A DNA stretch of 64,000 nucleotides from assembly GCA_026413225.1 (NCBI GenBank), contig CM048557.1:70174987-70238986 (forward strand), given 5' to 3'. The notes beneath the pieces were generated by a model. The model was not told the DNA's origin and ran no database searches. It saw nothing but the letters and a program-made list of their open reading frames with translations. Both the position numbers and the translations under genes were made by a program. This document shows positions 47,601 through 62,600 of the stretch, one piece after another. The DNA is from Otis tarda. Taxonomy: Eukaryota; Chordata; Aves; Otidiformes; Otididae. The first letter of the stretch is position 1. Every line of letters begins with the position of its first letter.

Positions 47601-50600
47601 ACCACAGATGAACATTTCACTTCAGTGTATCTCAGAGCTATAAAATACATATACACACATATAGTCAGGGAAATATTCTGATGGTAAAATTTAACCTCTT
47701 GAGCCACAGCCAAACTTGTTTCATGCAGTTTTGCAGTCAGAATAGTCGCATGGTAGGCAGACAAACATCTAACAAAGTTCAGACCTTCAATTTTCTTCTC
47801 CCTATGTAAGCAAACAAAAAAAATGCAAAACATTTGCAAATTTTCACTAAAATATTAAACCACAGAATTCTATGAAACCAAAGAGCAAACAAATTAGATT
47901 GTGAAATAAAGCAATGACATATAATGTAGGAAATTCTTTCAAAGTGAGTCTCTCTTTTAATGTGGCAGGACTACTTTAGCATAGCAGTCTCCCAGTTCTT
48001 TCCTACAGCTCTGTCCATAGCTTGCACTCGTGGCAATTAAAGGATTACTTTCCTTCCCCAAGTTGAAAAGTCAGCAGCATTGTAACCTCATTTTGCCAGT
48101 CAGAGCACAGTGAAGCCGTACATTCCACAGAGAGTGACAACAAGGAACCGGGGGGGGCCCTCTGCAGAACCGTGCTTAACTTGGACATCTCTACAAGTCT
48201 CTGAAGGCTCAGTTATTGAGCCTCAATTTACAACAGTTACAGTTTAATCTAGATTTGGGCTGTAAAAACCTATTTTCTCATAGATCAATTCTCACTATTT
48301 TTGATGTTATATGCATTTTGCTGGGTTTTTTTACAGTTAGTTATCAAAATAAACGCCTTCTACATTACACTCGGGCTGCAGACAGAAGTTTACACCTACC
48401 AGTCATCATCGGCTAAAAAGGCCAAGGCTTCTGTCAGCGCCACTTCTGGTTTGGAAAAGGGCTGCAGTTCCGACGGGTCCATTATTTCTGGGCTATGAGT
48501 GACCGACGGGGTCCGGTCTTTATAGCACCCTTGTGCCCCAGGAGAAACTTCACCTGCAAAGTCATGAAGCATAAGAAATAATTAGCAAAATCTGAAGAAA
48601 CTAATTCATTCAAAGGAAGGAAATACAAAAAGCTTGAGGTACAGACTGCTGCTACTAAGGGACCAGGTTTTCAAAAAGAGAGCTTTCCCAGTAACATCCT
48701 CAATCGTTCAGCATTTCGTTCATGTGAATTAATTTTTTTTTGCAAAGGATCATCACTTAAAAATGTCAAAAACACAAACATAGTGAGTTGTTTAATATAA
48801 AAACAGCTACACAATGTGCTAAAACACAGTGTGGTAAGATACAATATAGTAAAACTTAAAGAGCCACTTGAGAAATTCTGAAGACCTTTGACCATCATCA
48901 GTACGAGCTTCTATTCTGAAAAGATTTCTACTGCATATTTTAAAGGCATCTCAGTGACAGAACGTTCCTGGAGACAGAAGGGAGTCTATTTGTTATTAAT
49001 ACATTACATCATTTAAGTTGCTGAGCAAATAAGAAACCCTGTCGTGTTTCAAACATCTTCCTAACAAATTATAGATGAAAAATGTTTCAAGGGAGTAATG
49101 ATGAATTCAAATCCCCTCCAGCACCACCCCCAAAGTACTAATCTTCCCGAGCACCTCAGGACCGTCCATTGTACAAATAAATAACACTAAACCTAATTGT
49201 ATTTTGCAACTGTCTCACTCCACATATCCAAATATTTTAACAGTCTTTAGTTTACTGTGACAGCTTACCAGAATCTAGGAAGGCTGAACATTTCATCTTC
49301 TTCAAACTGGATGTTCTTTTTAATGAAGGATTCAAGGCCACGTTTTCTAATGACAAAGATACATTTCTTGATGATGTTAGTGTATCCCCACAGAGACTTA
49401 ACTCTAGAAAATAGAAGGAAATGTCCAAACTACAACAACAGCAAATCAGAAAAAAAGGAGAAATCTAGTATTTCCAGTCCTAATTTGTCTTTTGAAATTT
49501 TACTTAACTACAGCCTTTCAAGTATTTCCCATAAGCACTTTACTCTCCACCACCTGCATTGTCAGACTGACAACAAATGACTAAAGAGTAAACTGCAGTG
49601 TAAAATTAAGTCTGGTAATACCTCATGTCACACTAAACAGTCATGATTTCTGGTAACTATCACAGAATTGTAATTTCCATTTCAGCAGCATTTAATAGTA
49701 TTCATTTAAGACAAGCAGTATTAATATTATTCATTTAAGACAAGCAGTGATCCTCACTTTCTGTTGTCTTTTTCTCTGGTTCATTCAGTTTGAGTCTTTC
49801 CCAAGGGTTTTCTTCCTTTTCTTTGAGGTCTTTGAGTTCCTGATGTTCTTTATGATTGTGTTCTTTTTCTTCTCTTTTCTTCCGCCTCATCTTGTCCTGG
49901 GCAGATTTTGACAAGACAACTTTTATCTGCAGAAAACAAATGCACCCATTATGATCTGCGATATAATGTAATGCACAAGTCACCCAATAACTTATTACCC
50001 AGTTCTTGATACTGTCTAAGGTAAGCATGGAAAATACCGTTTTCACCATTGTTCTACAGAGCAAAAGGAAATTACTCAATAAATATTAAATCCAGTCTTG
50101 AAAAGAGCTGAATGTGTTAACTACTGAAAGTACTGAAAAATATCAGTGGATCTGTAGGGTGTTTTAAGAGATCTCCCTACCATTCTTTTTAATCTAAAAT
50201 ACCACAGGACCAAAAAACACTTTATGCAGTTCACTTAATTTGGTATCAACAGTACTGGTTGGTGCCATCTGTAATGGCCCATTTGAGACGTGAACACAAG
50301 CTTCCTGTGAGCCAAGCCAAGAAGATCAAAATTTATTTCCTATGTCGTTACCAATCACCAAATGGCACCAGTGTCTTATTTAAACTGCCTGCAGTAAGTC
50401 GCCTTACTGAGAAAATGTAACCCGTTTTTATTTAACAATTGTTAGAAAAATAACGCTGAAGTACAAGCAAGATAAAATGGTTCTCAAATTCTTACCTCTT
50501 TTTCATTTTCAACAGGGAAATGAGCAGCACTATTCTGCTGGATGCTTCTCCCACAGATTCCCGATGATGGCTCAGTCTCCTCTTTGACAGCTTGGCCATC

Positions 50601-53600
50601 CCCATTCACTATGCACGTTATGGACTGGCTACGTGTTCGTGCAGGAGGACTTCCAAAAACACCTGAAAGGTATATCATGTTGTGCCCCACCAAAATAACC
50701 AGTTTATTCAGCAGATCTTAGTAAAAACCAAAGCAATTAAAGAAGATTAAAAACATTGCTATTCCACTCCTAGTGCTAATGTCCACCCAAAAGTACTCTT
50801 CCCATCTTCTACCGAGTAGGACGGAGGCACGTACACGGGCTAGAACCAAGTGGGCATGCACACTGGGCGAGAACCAAGACCTAACCTTCATCATTTGCTG
50901 CCGTTCCGTGCTGTTGAAAAGGAACAGCATATCCAGTAACTGCAAGACTTCCAAGCATAATTCTTTTTATTCCCATTTCAACTGGAGATTGTTCACAATC
51001 TAAAATGTTGTAAGGAATCTTCTTTTTCCTACTCTATAAAAGTACATCTTCCCTCATTTTAAAAACACAATCAGACAGAGGAGAGAATTTTGGTTTTGTA
51101 ATACCTTTCCCAACAATTACAACTGCATCTTCAGACAGGACACTTGGTGAAAGGAAATCTAGATTGTTCATCTGGGGAAAACCAGACACTGAATCTGCAA
51201 GACCTTAAAAATAAATAAATGAATAAATAAAAAATCACACAATGTAAATCATGCACTTTATCCTTTGTGACATGTTTTATTCTTCTAAAATGTCATCATA
51301 CACTGGCATCTGAATTTATCACTTTGATGAATCAGTATATTTTCAAGTCAATAGGATTTGCTCAATATAGATAACCTCAAAATCATGGAAAGCATACAGT
51401 AAATAAAATTTCTGACAAAAAAATCGTAAAGAAAACCAATGGATCTACGAGGATTTTAAAATCAACTGCTCCACTGAAAAAAACCCCAGAAGTTTCTAAC
51501 TCACTCAGTGGAAGTACAGAACTGCTTCTTACATAATTCAGCACAATTGAATCAAAATAGAATTTGCTAAAATATCTTTTTTTCCCCCGAGCAGCACTTA
51601 ATGATGTTTCCCACACAAATCAGCAGTCCCTCAAATCCTTTACCAAAGTGGATGACATATATTATGTACTTCTATATTGGCTACACTAGCTGCAAATAAA
51701 ATATATAGTCTGTGACAAAGGAAGAGCACCATTTGCTTTTGCTATTTAACCTGAATTATCTGAAATTTCTACAGAGAAAAGATTATTTCGGAAAGCCTGA
51801 TGATCTACTAGAAAGTGCAGAACTGAAGGCGGTGGACTAGTGAGCCATCTCAGGTGAGAAACAGTCCGCTAAAGTGACAGCCCTGCGTTTACATCCATGG
51901 CTGCTGTAAAACCTCTGACGTCTGTGAGGACCAGGCACCCCGAACCTGCCCTCCACCCCGCAAGCTGCAGCATCTCAACAACGTGGGACTCTGACAGCTC
52001 TGTCATACCTTCTGTCCTCACCTCAACCTTTAGTTTGCCAAAAATAATCACAGGTAAGAGCACGACAGATGCCTCTCTACTTTACAAATTACCCAATTAC
52101 ACAGTTTTAATTTTGGAGCTCTCCTTTTCATGCTTTACAAGAAAAAAAGCTCGGCTGAAAAGGTTTCTCTTGAAAGCATTGCTTTGTCCTCCCACAAACC
52201 TCATCATTGGCTTCTGAATGTTCCAAGTTTTAACATTCGAGAACTGTCAAAATTTGTCTTTTGCGATCTTCTTGAATATGATTTTGAGGCTTCATGAGCA
52301 ATTCTCTTTTAGATCTTAACTGGATGGGGATCAAACACTGGACCCTCTTTGGAATTTACCCCCAGCTCAAGACCTCCTGTCCTAACCTCAGCTTCTAGCC
52401 CCGAAAGACTGAGATATAGAACAATTTAGTCCTTTTTTCATGCCATGTACTATCACTTGGCTTTTAGTTTTAATTTAATTGGCACTCTAATTTCGGTTAA
52501 TGTCAAAAACAACCCCAACTTGTTAAAGTAAGTATAAAGATTAGAAAACAGGAAACCACGCTAAACACCTTGAAATGCATTTGCTATGAAATGTGTTTAA
52601 CAAAAGGCTATACGTAGCCTCGGGTTTCGCCACAGTGAGAGCTGGTATGAACAGCAATGCAGCAAATTCACAAACCTTTTGAATGCTTCAAATTTCTGTG
52701 GTGTTCCGTATTTTGACTTTCAAAAATAGTATGTGACACTTCTCCTTTCTTCTTGTCCTCATAATCTCCACATCCGTTGCCACAGTTCAAACGCTGGCCA
52801 ACTATGCTAACGTTAGAAGTCCCCTTATTATCAAATGCTAGCCATGCAAAAGGAAAAATCAAATATTAAAAAGAAAATAGGAATAGTTTTTCTGTGTACT
52901 GCAGGATTCTCAAACAGTTACATTCTCAGCCACTCTCAGACTGGTTTTATGCACACAGCATGAGCATTTTTACCTACAGAAATCTGAGCATTTCAGCAAA
53001 GATGCTCAGGCTCTCTTCTTTTTTCACATGCAAAGGCTGTCACCTACAGATAAACTCAGGCTGAAAATCTAACTCAAAGCCTGAAACATTATTTTTTAGT
53101 TTAAAGTCTTTCAGATATGAACAACTGAATACTAATTCAGCATTAAAAGCCAAATTAAGTCATAAGTCATCTAAGTGAAAATAGTACAATACTAGTTAAA
53201 ACACAAGAAATTTTTCCCTTTACATACCCTAGAAGTCATAAAACACATTTTTATGTTAGAATACAGAGAACAGAAACTGAGCATTGTTATACCTGCAAAA
53301 CATTTTCAATACATTTTAGCTTTGGTTAAACAAAAAAACCAAACCACTGATTACTTCAGGAATCCTTTAAAGGATCATTTCTGCTTTTCCAAATATCCCT
53401 AAAATTAAAATACCTAAAAAGACGGAAGTGTTTTCATGTATGTGCTTTTACTACGCATTCCACAAATTCCACGGAACTAGCCTGCATTTAACTAAAGGAT
53501 TGATAGGCACAAATAGGTGACGTAACTCCGGCATTGCCAGCAACCAGCGTCACCCAGGCGTCTCCCTTAGCGCGCTACGAGGGGCACCAGGCAGCGGTTC

Positions 53601-56600
53601 TGCCCCCCCGCCGCAGACGTGACGGTACAATGCACCTCCTACCACCCGCCTGGGCCCACCTGGCCCCAGGTTCTGCACCGGCGGCCGTCATGGCCAGCCC
53701 AAGCACAGCCACATGAGATCAAGAGCCCTCCTGAAATCCTTGAAAAGGTCCCTTGTGTTCCCTTCTTCAGCCGAGAACCTGGGTCAGAGCAGGCTGTTTT
53801 GTTCTGCTAGGGATGGAAACCAAAGGGAACGTTTCACTGTGGGATTCTTGAGATGGTGAGGCTCCTCCAGCACGGAACACTACGGATGGTGCCCTGATCT
53901 GGGCTGGCCTGAGATACTCTGGAAAATTACTATATGGCCAGGTCCTCTGAAGGTCCAAGAAAACTTGACCATGAATTTCTGCACTGTCCCAGTGAAGTCT
54001 GGTTGTTGTAGTGTTTCACAGATCAACATTAAGATCTCACACATCAGGACTGATCCACTAATTGCTGCATTTGGTACAACAGCAGCCTCTGGCCTCTGAA
54101 ACTGTCAGCACCCCAGGGAACGATGAGCTACTGGCCTGACAGCAGGCAGACTGGTTTTCAAGATGTTAACTCTTAAAAGCTGCACAAACTTACATGTCAT
54201 AGAAAGAATCTGGGAAGTAAGAAATGTCTGAGAGCTGCCATTCTTTCTGTTGTAACAAAGCTCAGAGAAGCTGATAAAATGAATCTTACAGAAAGAGCTG
54301 AAGCAATCTGAGCCCAGTTAGCAAGTTAATGACAGGTAAGGGACAAATAAGTTTCCAGAACAGAAAAGAGCAAAACTGTTACACTCGTTAAAAGGAAAAA
54401 AGGCGAAGGAGGAGGGAGAGAACAACTGAGCCATGTGCTGGGCAATTCAGTTCCCAGGGCTGCGGGAGGACAAATAATGCATTTGGAAGCACCCAGCAGA
54501 AAACAGTACGATCAGAGAAATCTAGTCTCCTTTAACGGCACAGCAACAGATCTTGCGGGCAGGAAAGAAATGAGAGATGCCATATATCACCCCAGGCATA
54601 TGTACCCAGAGTAACTTCCAAAAGCTTCATTCTCCAAATGGAGGGATGTATCAAGCAGGGATCTGCTGCATCTGTTCAGGACCCAGTATGACCCAGTATT
54701 CTGCACAAACAGGTGGATAACGAGGCAGCATGCCGAATTCAAATAAAGGTCAGCAAATGGGAAGCATACACACGTGCTTGAGGACAGGATCTGAATTCAA
54801 GGAGCTCGTGATAAAGTAGAAGAACGATCTAAGAACATCACCACTCAGGTAGAACAGGACTGATTCTGCATGTTTTACAACAGCGCAACCAACTATCCTT
54901 TCAACTCCTCGCGCACAAGGGGTATTGCACGGGTACTGCATCTCAGGAAAAAGACAGATCTGCTGAAAACACCCTAGATGACAGCACTTAAAAAGTCTGT
55001 AAACTTTGCCCTATAAAGGAAACCTAGAAAAAATGGGAGTTAGCCTAAACGACAGAAAACAAAACAGGGAAAGAAAAGTATTAAACAGGCAGCTGCTTGG
55101 AAGAAGAAAGTACTCCATCCTTTGATACAAATGAAAGTGTAATGAGATAAGTTACAGTAAGGGGGATTTACGTTCAGTGTTAGAGAAAAGCTTTCGTCTG
55201 ATGAGACCAGATAAATACCAAATTGATTCTTTCAAGTTCTCCAAGTTCCAGCGTAAAAATTCAGAGCTTTTTGAGATTTGACTTGTGTGATGGGCCAAGC
55301 CCAGTCAGTAGTGGGAGCAAAAGACTCTTCTTTACCAGTTAGCCGCACATGAATTACATCGACCTTATCGGTAGCAGGCTGTCAGCTCATCCCGGGAGGT
55401 CCGATGCACAGCATTGGGTTGATTTAACTGGCTCAGAAAGCAAAACTGCTGCTCATAGTTTTACACTGAAGGTCAGCTTCTCACAGAAGGTCTTTTAATA
55501 TAACAAATGCAAAATCATTAACCACAACTACGTACGTGCTGTATTTGCTTTCGGACTTACGCTGTTACTTGAGAAACCAATTTGCTAATTTATCCTGCGA
55601 AAAGTGGCCTTAGTAGAAACGAGGAGCAATAGCTTCAATTTCTGAAAAAAGATCGTGAGTCTCAGTAGCAACTACTGGTTTTGGAATGTGATGGCTTTGC
55701 AAATTCAGGCCTATAAGACGCCCTCCACCCCTAACTGAACTAAGCTTTGTAAACTTTTTGGAAAAAATACATAGCTGCCAAGGCTGCAAAAGGATGCAAC
55801 AGAGCAGTCTTTGGGAAGCGAGGTCAGAGAAGACCTTTGTGGACACGGCTCCCTCAGTTCCCTTCCTCCATCCAGTTGAATCAAAATTGATTAAACATAA
55901 ATAATCATAAACAGTTGGTTTCTGCCTGCTACAGAAATTTGCAGTCACCTGTACTTCACTGTAAGCGTAAAATAGAACAGCATCACTTAACTTCCATTTC
56001 CTCCCAGGAAATTAGCTGCTGGCAGCATTTTGACCCTTCCTGCTCTCACCCAGCTGGTGTCCAATGAATTTTCACACAATACTGCACTGAGTTTTGAAGT
56101 GCACTTACTCACAGGGGGCATTTGCATGAACACATTTTATTCTGACACAGAAAGGCAGAATCCCTGGAGTTCCTCCTCGCCCGCAGTACCACAGTATAAT
56201 CTCCATTTGACCAAACAGCGTCGAGGAATTACTTTTTCTAAGTGCTGAAGGGATGCAAGCTCTCTGAACGGGTAAGAACAGCCACGCCAAGGGACCACTC
56301 TGTTACATCAACGAGGCAAGGTATGTACTGATATGCACAGTGAAGTACCTGCGCTGGAGTTATGCTCTGCCACACCTGGGTCTCTGTTTCGTGCTGAAGG
56401 TACTCTTGCAGGCTGGGATTTGCTGCCAAGTAGTGGAAAGGTGTCTGACCTGGTCAAATATAAAACAGATTTGTGTAGGTACAATTCTACACACTACTCA
56501 GAGCCCAGATAAATAACGCTTGGCAAGAAAGACCACAACAGATTGCAGTTTCTCCTCCCCAATGTACCTGGTGGACAAATATTTCCAGTACACGTCCACA

Positions 56601-59600
56601 AATGTTCACACGGAGTAGAAAAGGAAAATTAATTCAGCAGAAATTATTTGATGAGCAGGTCCATTATGAAGAAGATCATAAAGACAACCCTTAAGAGCAA
56701 ACTTCACACTAGAACTAAATTCAGCATACGTTCGAAAAGCTAAGGAATCCCTTTGCCTAGGGGACTGATGCTGCTGGTTCCAATCTGGCAAATGACAGTG
56801 ACCAAATCCACTAACGATTCACCTCCAGAAATGAGCGGCTTTGAACAATTTATCAGTGGATAAACTGATCCTTCTAAAAGTAAATGCACAGAACACTCTT
56901 GTTGCCCAAGTACGCAGATTTTGTGAACAGACAATGCTGGTTTCCAGTGCTCGCAAAGCAGCATCTGAACGAAACTCCCTGATATTTTTATGAACATTCC
57001 AAGGCTTTCAGTGCCTTCTGGGATGTATTTTGTCACTTCTGCAAATTCAGTCTTACTGCCAGATGTCCCCTCTCTTCCTGGCTAGTTCTGAATTCCTGTA
57101 TTTGTGAATCCTGTAAAACATTAAGCTTATGTGTCACTGACTAATGGAAATGGCATGTTGTACAGAATGTGTCCTTAGTCAAAGCCTTGTGTAAGACAAC
57201 ATCACACACAGAAGTTTACAGTCTTGTCTTTCAGGTATTCTAGCATTTTGATGTGTTATTTTAAAGATTATTTTTAAAACTGTGACTCATCAGTAATGCA
57301 TATAGGGAAGACAGGTACATATAAATTAGTTTTGAGACTGTACAACTGTGAAAATTCTCTGTTTCTGAATCATTCCAGTCTCTCTCTGTCTCAAAAATCT
57401 TTCAAGTGTATATTCCCTCTCTTTCTTCCCGTTCCGTTAATGCAGTTGTATGCCAGTTATATAAAGATGCATTTAGTACACATAAAAATAAAAGCTGTCT
57501 TTGGATCAGAGCTACGAGCAGCTTATCATGAGAGCAGAAAAGGAGATTCTGTACTGCAATATGTCTCAAAAACTTTTATATTTCATTAAAAAATAAAATA
57601 GTTTGTGCTGCTAATAACCAACTGGGTCATTGCTCTTTACAATCAGAGTAATGTGTCATCACACAATTTCTTTTCAAAAGAGTTCTGTGAAGGCATTTTA
57701 AAGTAACAATAGTCTGTCAGTAACAGAATGAAAACAGTTCATGATTCGCAATAATAAGAAACATCTACATTGTCTTCCTCCTGTGGCAAAAATACCCAAT
57801 GCATTCCTTCTTCAGTTTCCAGGCTATAATAAGCAAACCTTATCCTTCCTCTTAACTCATTCTTCTTCCAACTCAATTGTTTAGGCTATGGTTCACATAC
57901 CTTCTATGGCAGGCTAGTCTTAATAAAATATTTACTACCACCGGCAATACTTCACTGCACTGTTACTGTGGCTGCACCAGGAAAGTCTTTCAAATTAAAA
58001 GCCAGCAGAAACTAGAATAATGTAATTAAGCAGTTATTGTACAGAGCAATGTATTTTTAGAGAGGAAAATGATTCACTTCTAAAAATCAAGCTGTTAAGC
58101 AAAGCAATCTTATATTTAAAAAATGTATTACAGATTTCACCCCCTTTAATATTTAACCACCACTGGCAGAGCCTGTGTGTGAGAATTTCAAAGCAGAGTT
58201 AACAAACGAGTTCCACTCACGTTATTCTCCTCCTCTGGGGCTCTGTGGACGTAGGTGAAGTCTGAGACTCCTGGCTGTAAACTCCGCTTTCGCTGCAGGA
58301 GCCCGTGCTCGGGGAGGAAGCATGGGAGGGCGAGTCCGCAGACAGATCAAGTTTAAGAGCAGAATCGGGACTTTCAAGATCAGAAATGTTGCTGCTTAGC
58401 TTTGCCCTTTTCTTAGCTGCACTGTTTCGTAGAGATCGAAGTGAATTCTGCATCTAAACAGGATTGAAAACAAAACGACAGGTTTCATTCACGGCATAGG
58501 ACAAAAGCTTTTTTAAGCAAAAGAAAGTATGTTTCTGAGTGTTTAGTTCAATTCACTACGACGACTCTTTTCATTGTTTTACTTCACAAGAATAATTATC
58601 CTGCAGGTAAATGCAAATTCACAGTGACACTGTCTCCTAGCTTCCTTCTGCAAGACACAAGAACAGATTCCTGCAAAAAATACATCAGCTGCTCTTATCT
58701 TTTTTAATTGATTAAAGGAAGCATTTGATGGCTGCTAGTACACACGACTGGGACCTCAGGCTTTTCACAGCAGAACTGCACAAAGCTGCAAAATATGCAG
58801 AAGTGAATCCTGAAGACAGTGCCTAGCAAGCAGGGCTCCTGCGCAAATAAGCAGGAAAATCTGTAACGATTAGAGCTTCATGCTACTGAGTATTCTCTCC
58901 TCTTTATGCTGAATATATTGATGTTAAAAATGGCATGATGCTAGAATAAGTCTGTTTGCCAAGTCTCATGGGTCACAGAAGGCACAGATTTTTGAAGGTA
59001 TTAAATATTTCAAATATTTTCAGTCACAGTTTGAGTGGCACACTCAAAACACTGGCCACTTAATACACAAAACACACAAATTACTACAAGTAGATTTTCA
59101 TGTACACGAGGGATGCTGACCTGCCAAGCCTAACGCCAAGTGTGTCTGTGTCATATCAAACAGCGGCAGGTGACACCACACTCATCCAGCTTCGCATCAG
59201 CTCTTCCCATTTTACTCCATGAAAAACGGCTGAAGTCTGAGAGAGCTGGGACACGCTGCGTGGGTATCAGGGATAGCCTGCTCCAGCAAAGCCGGGAGGC
59301 TGCGGAGACTCCCAGGCTGAGCCAAATGAACCCTTCATCAAGGAAGTTATTTGTTATTTCAGGCCCTTTGTTAAAACTAAAGAAAGGATTATTACTTAAA
59401 CCTGACAGGAAATTGCAAATGAAGCCAAGATAATGAGAACAGACGTTGTCTAAAGACCTAGAGTTCTGCCTTGGTACTACAATAACTGAAAACATCATGA
59501 CTTGAGCTCTGACAGAAACAAGGGGAATTAAGATGTCTGGCACAAACATGGGAAGTGTGCTTCAACATCAGGTTTTGTTGCTTTACTTAACTTCTATCAG

Positions 59601-62600
59601 ACACTCAATGGTTTCTCACAGGCTGTACTGATGACAGTGCCACAGAATTTAAGTCAGAAACATTTTTTTCTGGCTCTTGTTTAGAAAAAAAAAGCTTAAA
59701 ATATAACCCTGTTCAAAGTGCACGTCAGGACATGGTTTAGTGGACATGGTGGTGTTAGGCTGATGGTTGGACTTGATCATCTTAGAGGTCTTTTCCAACC
59801 TTCATGATTCTATTGCATATTTAAACCAACCTCTTCTTGGTCCACTTCCTCGCCATCAACATTTAGCTCTGAAAGATCAGCTGCCAGCTTGCTATCCTCT
59901 TCATTCAGCCACGTGTCCTCACACTCTTCTCTTCTCCACTTTGTCACATTCAGTTCAATCTTATCAGGCAGCGGGCTGGCGAGGCGGGGAATCGGGGGCA
60001 CGGGCCTGGTCCCGTTCAGGCCCCTGCGGGAGGCTGGGTGTCTCACCAGGGTGGGTTTCAGCTGCAGAGGAGAATGTTTCTCCTGCAAATTCTCCCCTGA
60101 AGACGACACAAGCAGATATCAGTCCTTCGGAGGGGTGGCAGGAACACAGTGCTCACCAGAAACCTCATGTCTCATTTCTACGTCACACCAGAAAACTCCT
60201 TTTACAATGAGGTGAGTGCTAAAAAACTTAGTTGCGCACACAATTTTATTTCCTACTATAAATACATTTCAAGGACATTTAGTTTGGCTGAGTATGAGCA
60301 AATTTGAATAAAACCAGTAAGAACACAAACACGGCTGTGGTGAGATGGATGAAAGGCCTGTCGATGTTCAGACATAGGGGCCTGGCACATTTGTAGAACT
60401 GATGTTGGAGAGGGAATATTGAAAGTTTTTCAAATTATGAATGGTATAAAAATGAAGTTTGACAGGGAATCACTATCTGCTCTTGTTTACGTAAGAAACT
60501 TACTTTCATCTGCGTCTTTCTTACACAAATCGATTTTACAAACGTGCCAAACCCCTGTTCCTGCACACTTACACATTTCTTTTATTATGAAGAGCTATTC
60601 TGAGTGTGGGAAATGCGATACCTAAGTTTCCAAAGGCAAATAAGGAGGCAAAAAGTTGAAATGCAATGAGTAATACTTTCTTGCACATGTATTAATTAGA
60701 GTATTAAAAATAACATTTCTGTATTGGCTTTCTCTGAAAGTGCTAGATTTTGGGGTTTGTTTTTATTTTAGTTTGAAGGCAAACTTTTCACTGGTACATT
60801 ACTGATAAGAAAAGCAGAGCTGGTGCATATTATGTTTCATCTCACATATTCAAAAGACAAAAGGAACAAAACATTACAGTGTTTAAAAGCACCAAAGTAC
60901 AAAGCCTTCACTTTCTAAAAGAAGCCTCTGGTGACGTGACTAGACTAGTGCAGCTACAAAACCCTCATGTTTCTAATTACAACCGGAGCATTGCGTAATT
61001 CCCCATTTACCTGCCAGTCTAGGATTTCTGATCACTGCTTGAAGTCACTCAAAATGCAAACCTGAAATGCATTTTCATGATATTTACAAGATTCCTACCA
61101 GCATTGTCTCCTGACTTCTGCCTGAGAAGCTGCTTCTGTGAACTAGGCTTAGGTAGTCCTTCAAAGCTTTTAAGAGGCCAGGAGTTTGAGAAGTTCATGG
61201 TACGATCTTGTGACTTCTTTGGGGAGTCAGCTGGAGAGGAGCCGTGCTTCGGGCTGTTCCTGGGTGACGACAGAGGGTAGGACGGCAGAATGAAGGCGCC
61301 CTGGCTTGCATTAGGACCTTGGAAGGACATCGTATGCTCTGCTTGATTGCAAAAACTTCTCTGGGTCTTGCTGGGAAAATTTAAGCTGGCACAAACTGAG
61401 CAAAGAAAAAGAGAATAGTATTTCTGGTAATTAGCCTCTTTGACAGCTCTTATAATAACAATTTACAGTGAAATAATACACCATCTAGACAGTCAAAAAC
61501 TGAAGGTCAGCATTTCACCCAAGCAAACAGACAAATCAGCTAACTTCATTCTGCAAATTGCATTATCTCTCAAAGTATCAATTTCCTTTTTCTGCATTTG
61601 ATCAAATAAGTTAAAGCCTAAGCTATAAGAACGATATTTTAAAAAAATGAATGGTAGATTGAACATGATTCTCTTGCTTGCTGCTCCATATTCCAAGCCT
61701 GCACAGCATAAAATTTGCAAACATCATTCTCAAAACTCAGTGATACAAGAGTACAAATAAAGCACAAACATTGCAAATTCTGCTTCCTTTAAAAACAAAC
61801 AAACCAAAAAAATCCAATAATTATTTTTTCCCAGAAACCAGCAGGTCAAAAATGGAAAAATAAGTCTAGATTTGGAACTAGACTGTTTTAATTGTTTCCC
61901 ACAAGAACCAGATGCATGCTCCCCTCATGCAGTGAAGCTTTTAATCACACAAATGAAAAAGAGGACAAGTTTGAACAGCCTCTGGAAGGATCATCGTACA
62001 CTGGGCTACCTCAGCAATCTTGTTGAGAGAACAGCCCCAGAAGCAATTCCCCTGGCAGAACTGGGAGAACGGGAAAGCACAGCCCGACCGCGAGAACAAG
62101 TGATGTTGTGAGTTGGGCTTGGGGAACCTATTAATCATGTGTTACTCCAAAGAAAACCATTCAATTGTGCCTCTAGTTATAGCATAAACAAGTCCCTTTA
62201 CAAATCAGATTGCTCCAAGGTATTTGCCTTCTGCTCCTGCTGCTTTCCAAGGCTGCAGCATCCCGGCGCTCCCCAGGTATCCCGGGGCAGCAAAACTGAG
62301 ACAACCACGCCCGGTGCGGGCTGTACTACTGGAGAGAGGCTGGCACAAAAACTGTTTGCAGAGAAATAAATCAGCAAGTGTGGGCAAAGTACCTGACAGC
62401 CTGCTGAAAACCAAGGCTAAAAGAAGAGAACATTGACTTTGTAGTTAGAGAGGCAAAAAACAAAGAGGAAATTTCTCCTTTCTTCACACAGGCATGAGAA
62501 AAACACAGTACCCACGGCCCGTAGGTGGCTAGAAGTAAATGAAGTTCCTATCTATCTTCTGAGCAGGCTGTCAGCTCTGTCCCTTGTCCAATACAACACC

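Noticed and set aside
56238-56429. Minus-strand 63-codon open frame overlapping a TOGARAM1 exon
   Set aside because: Its frame does not join either neighbouring exon; the correct frame of this exon is the one reading [11 protein letters not shown].
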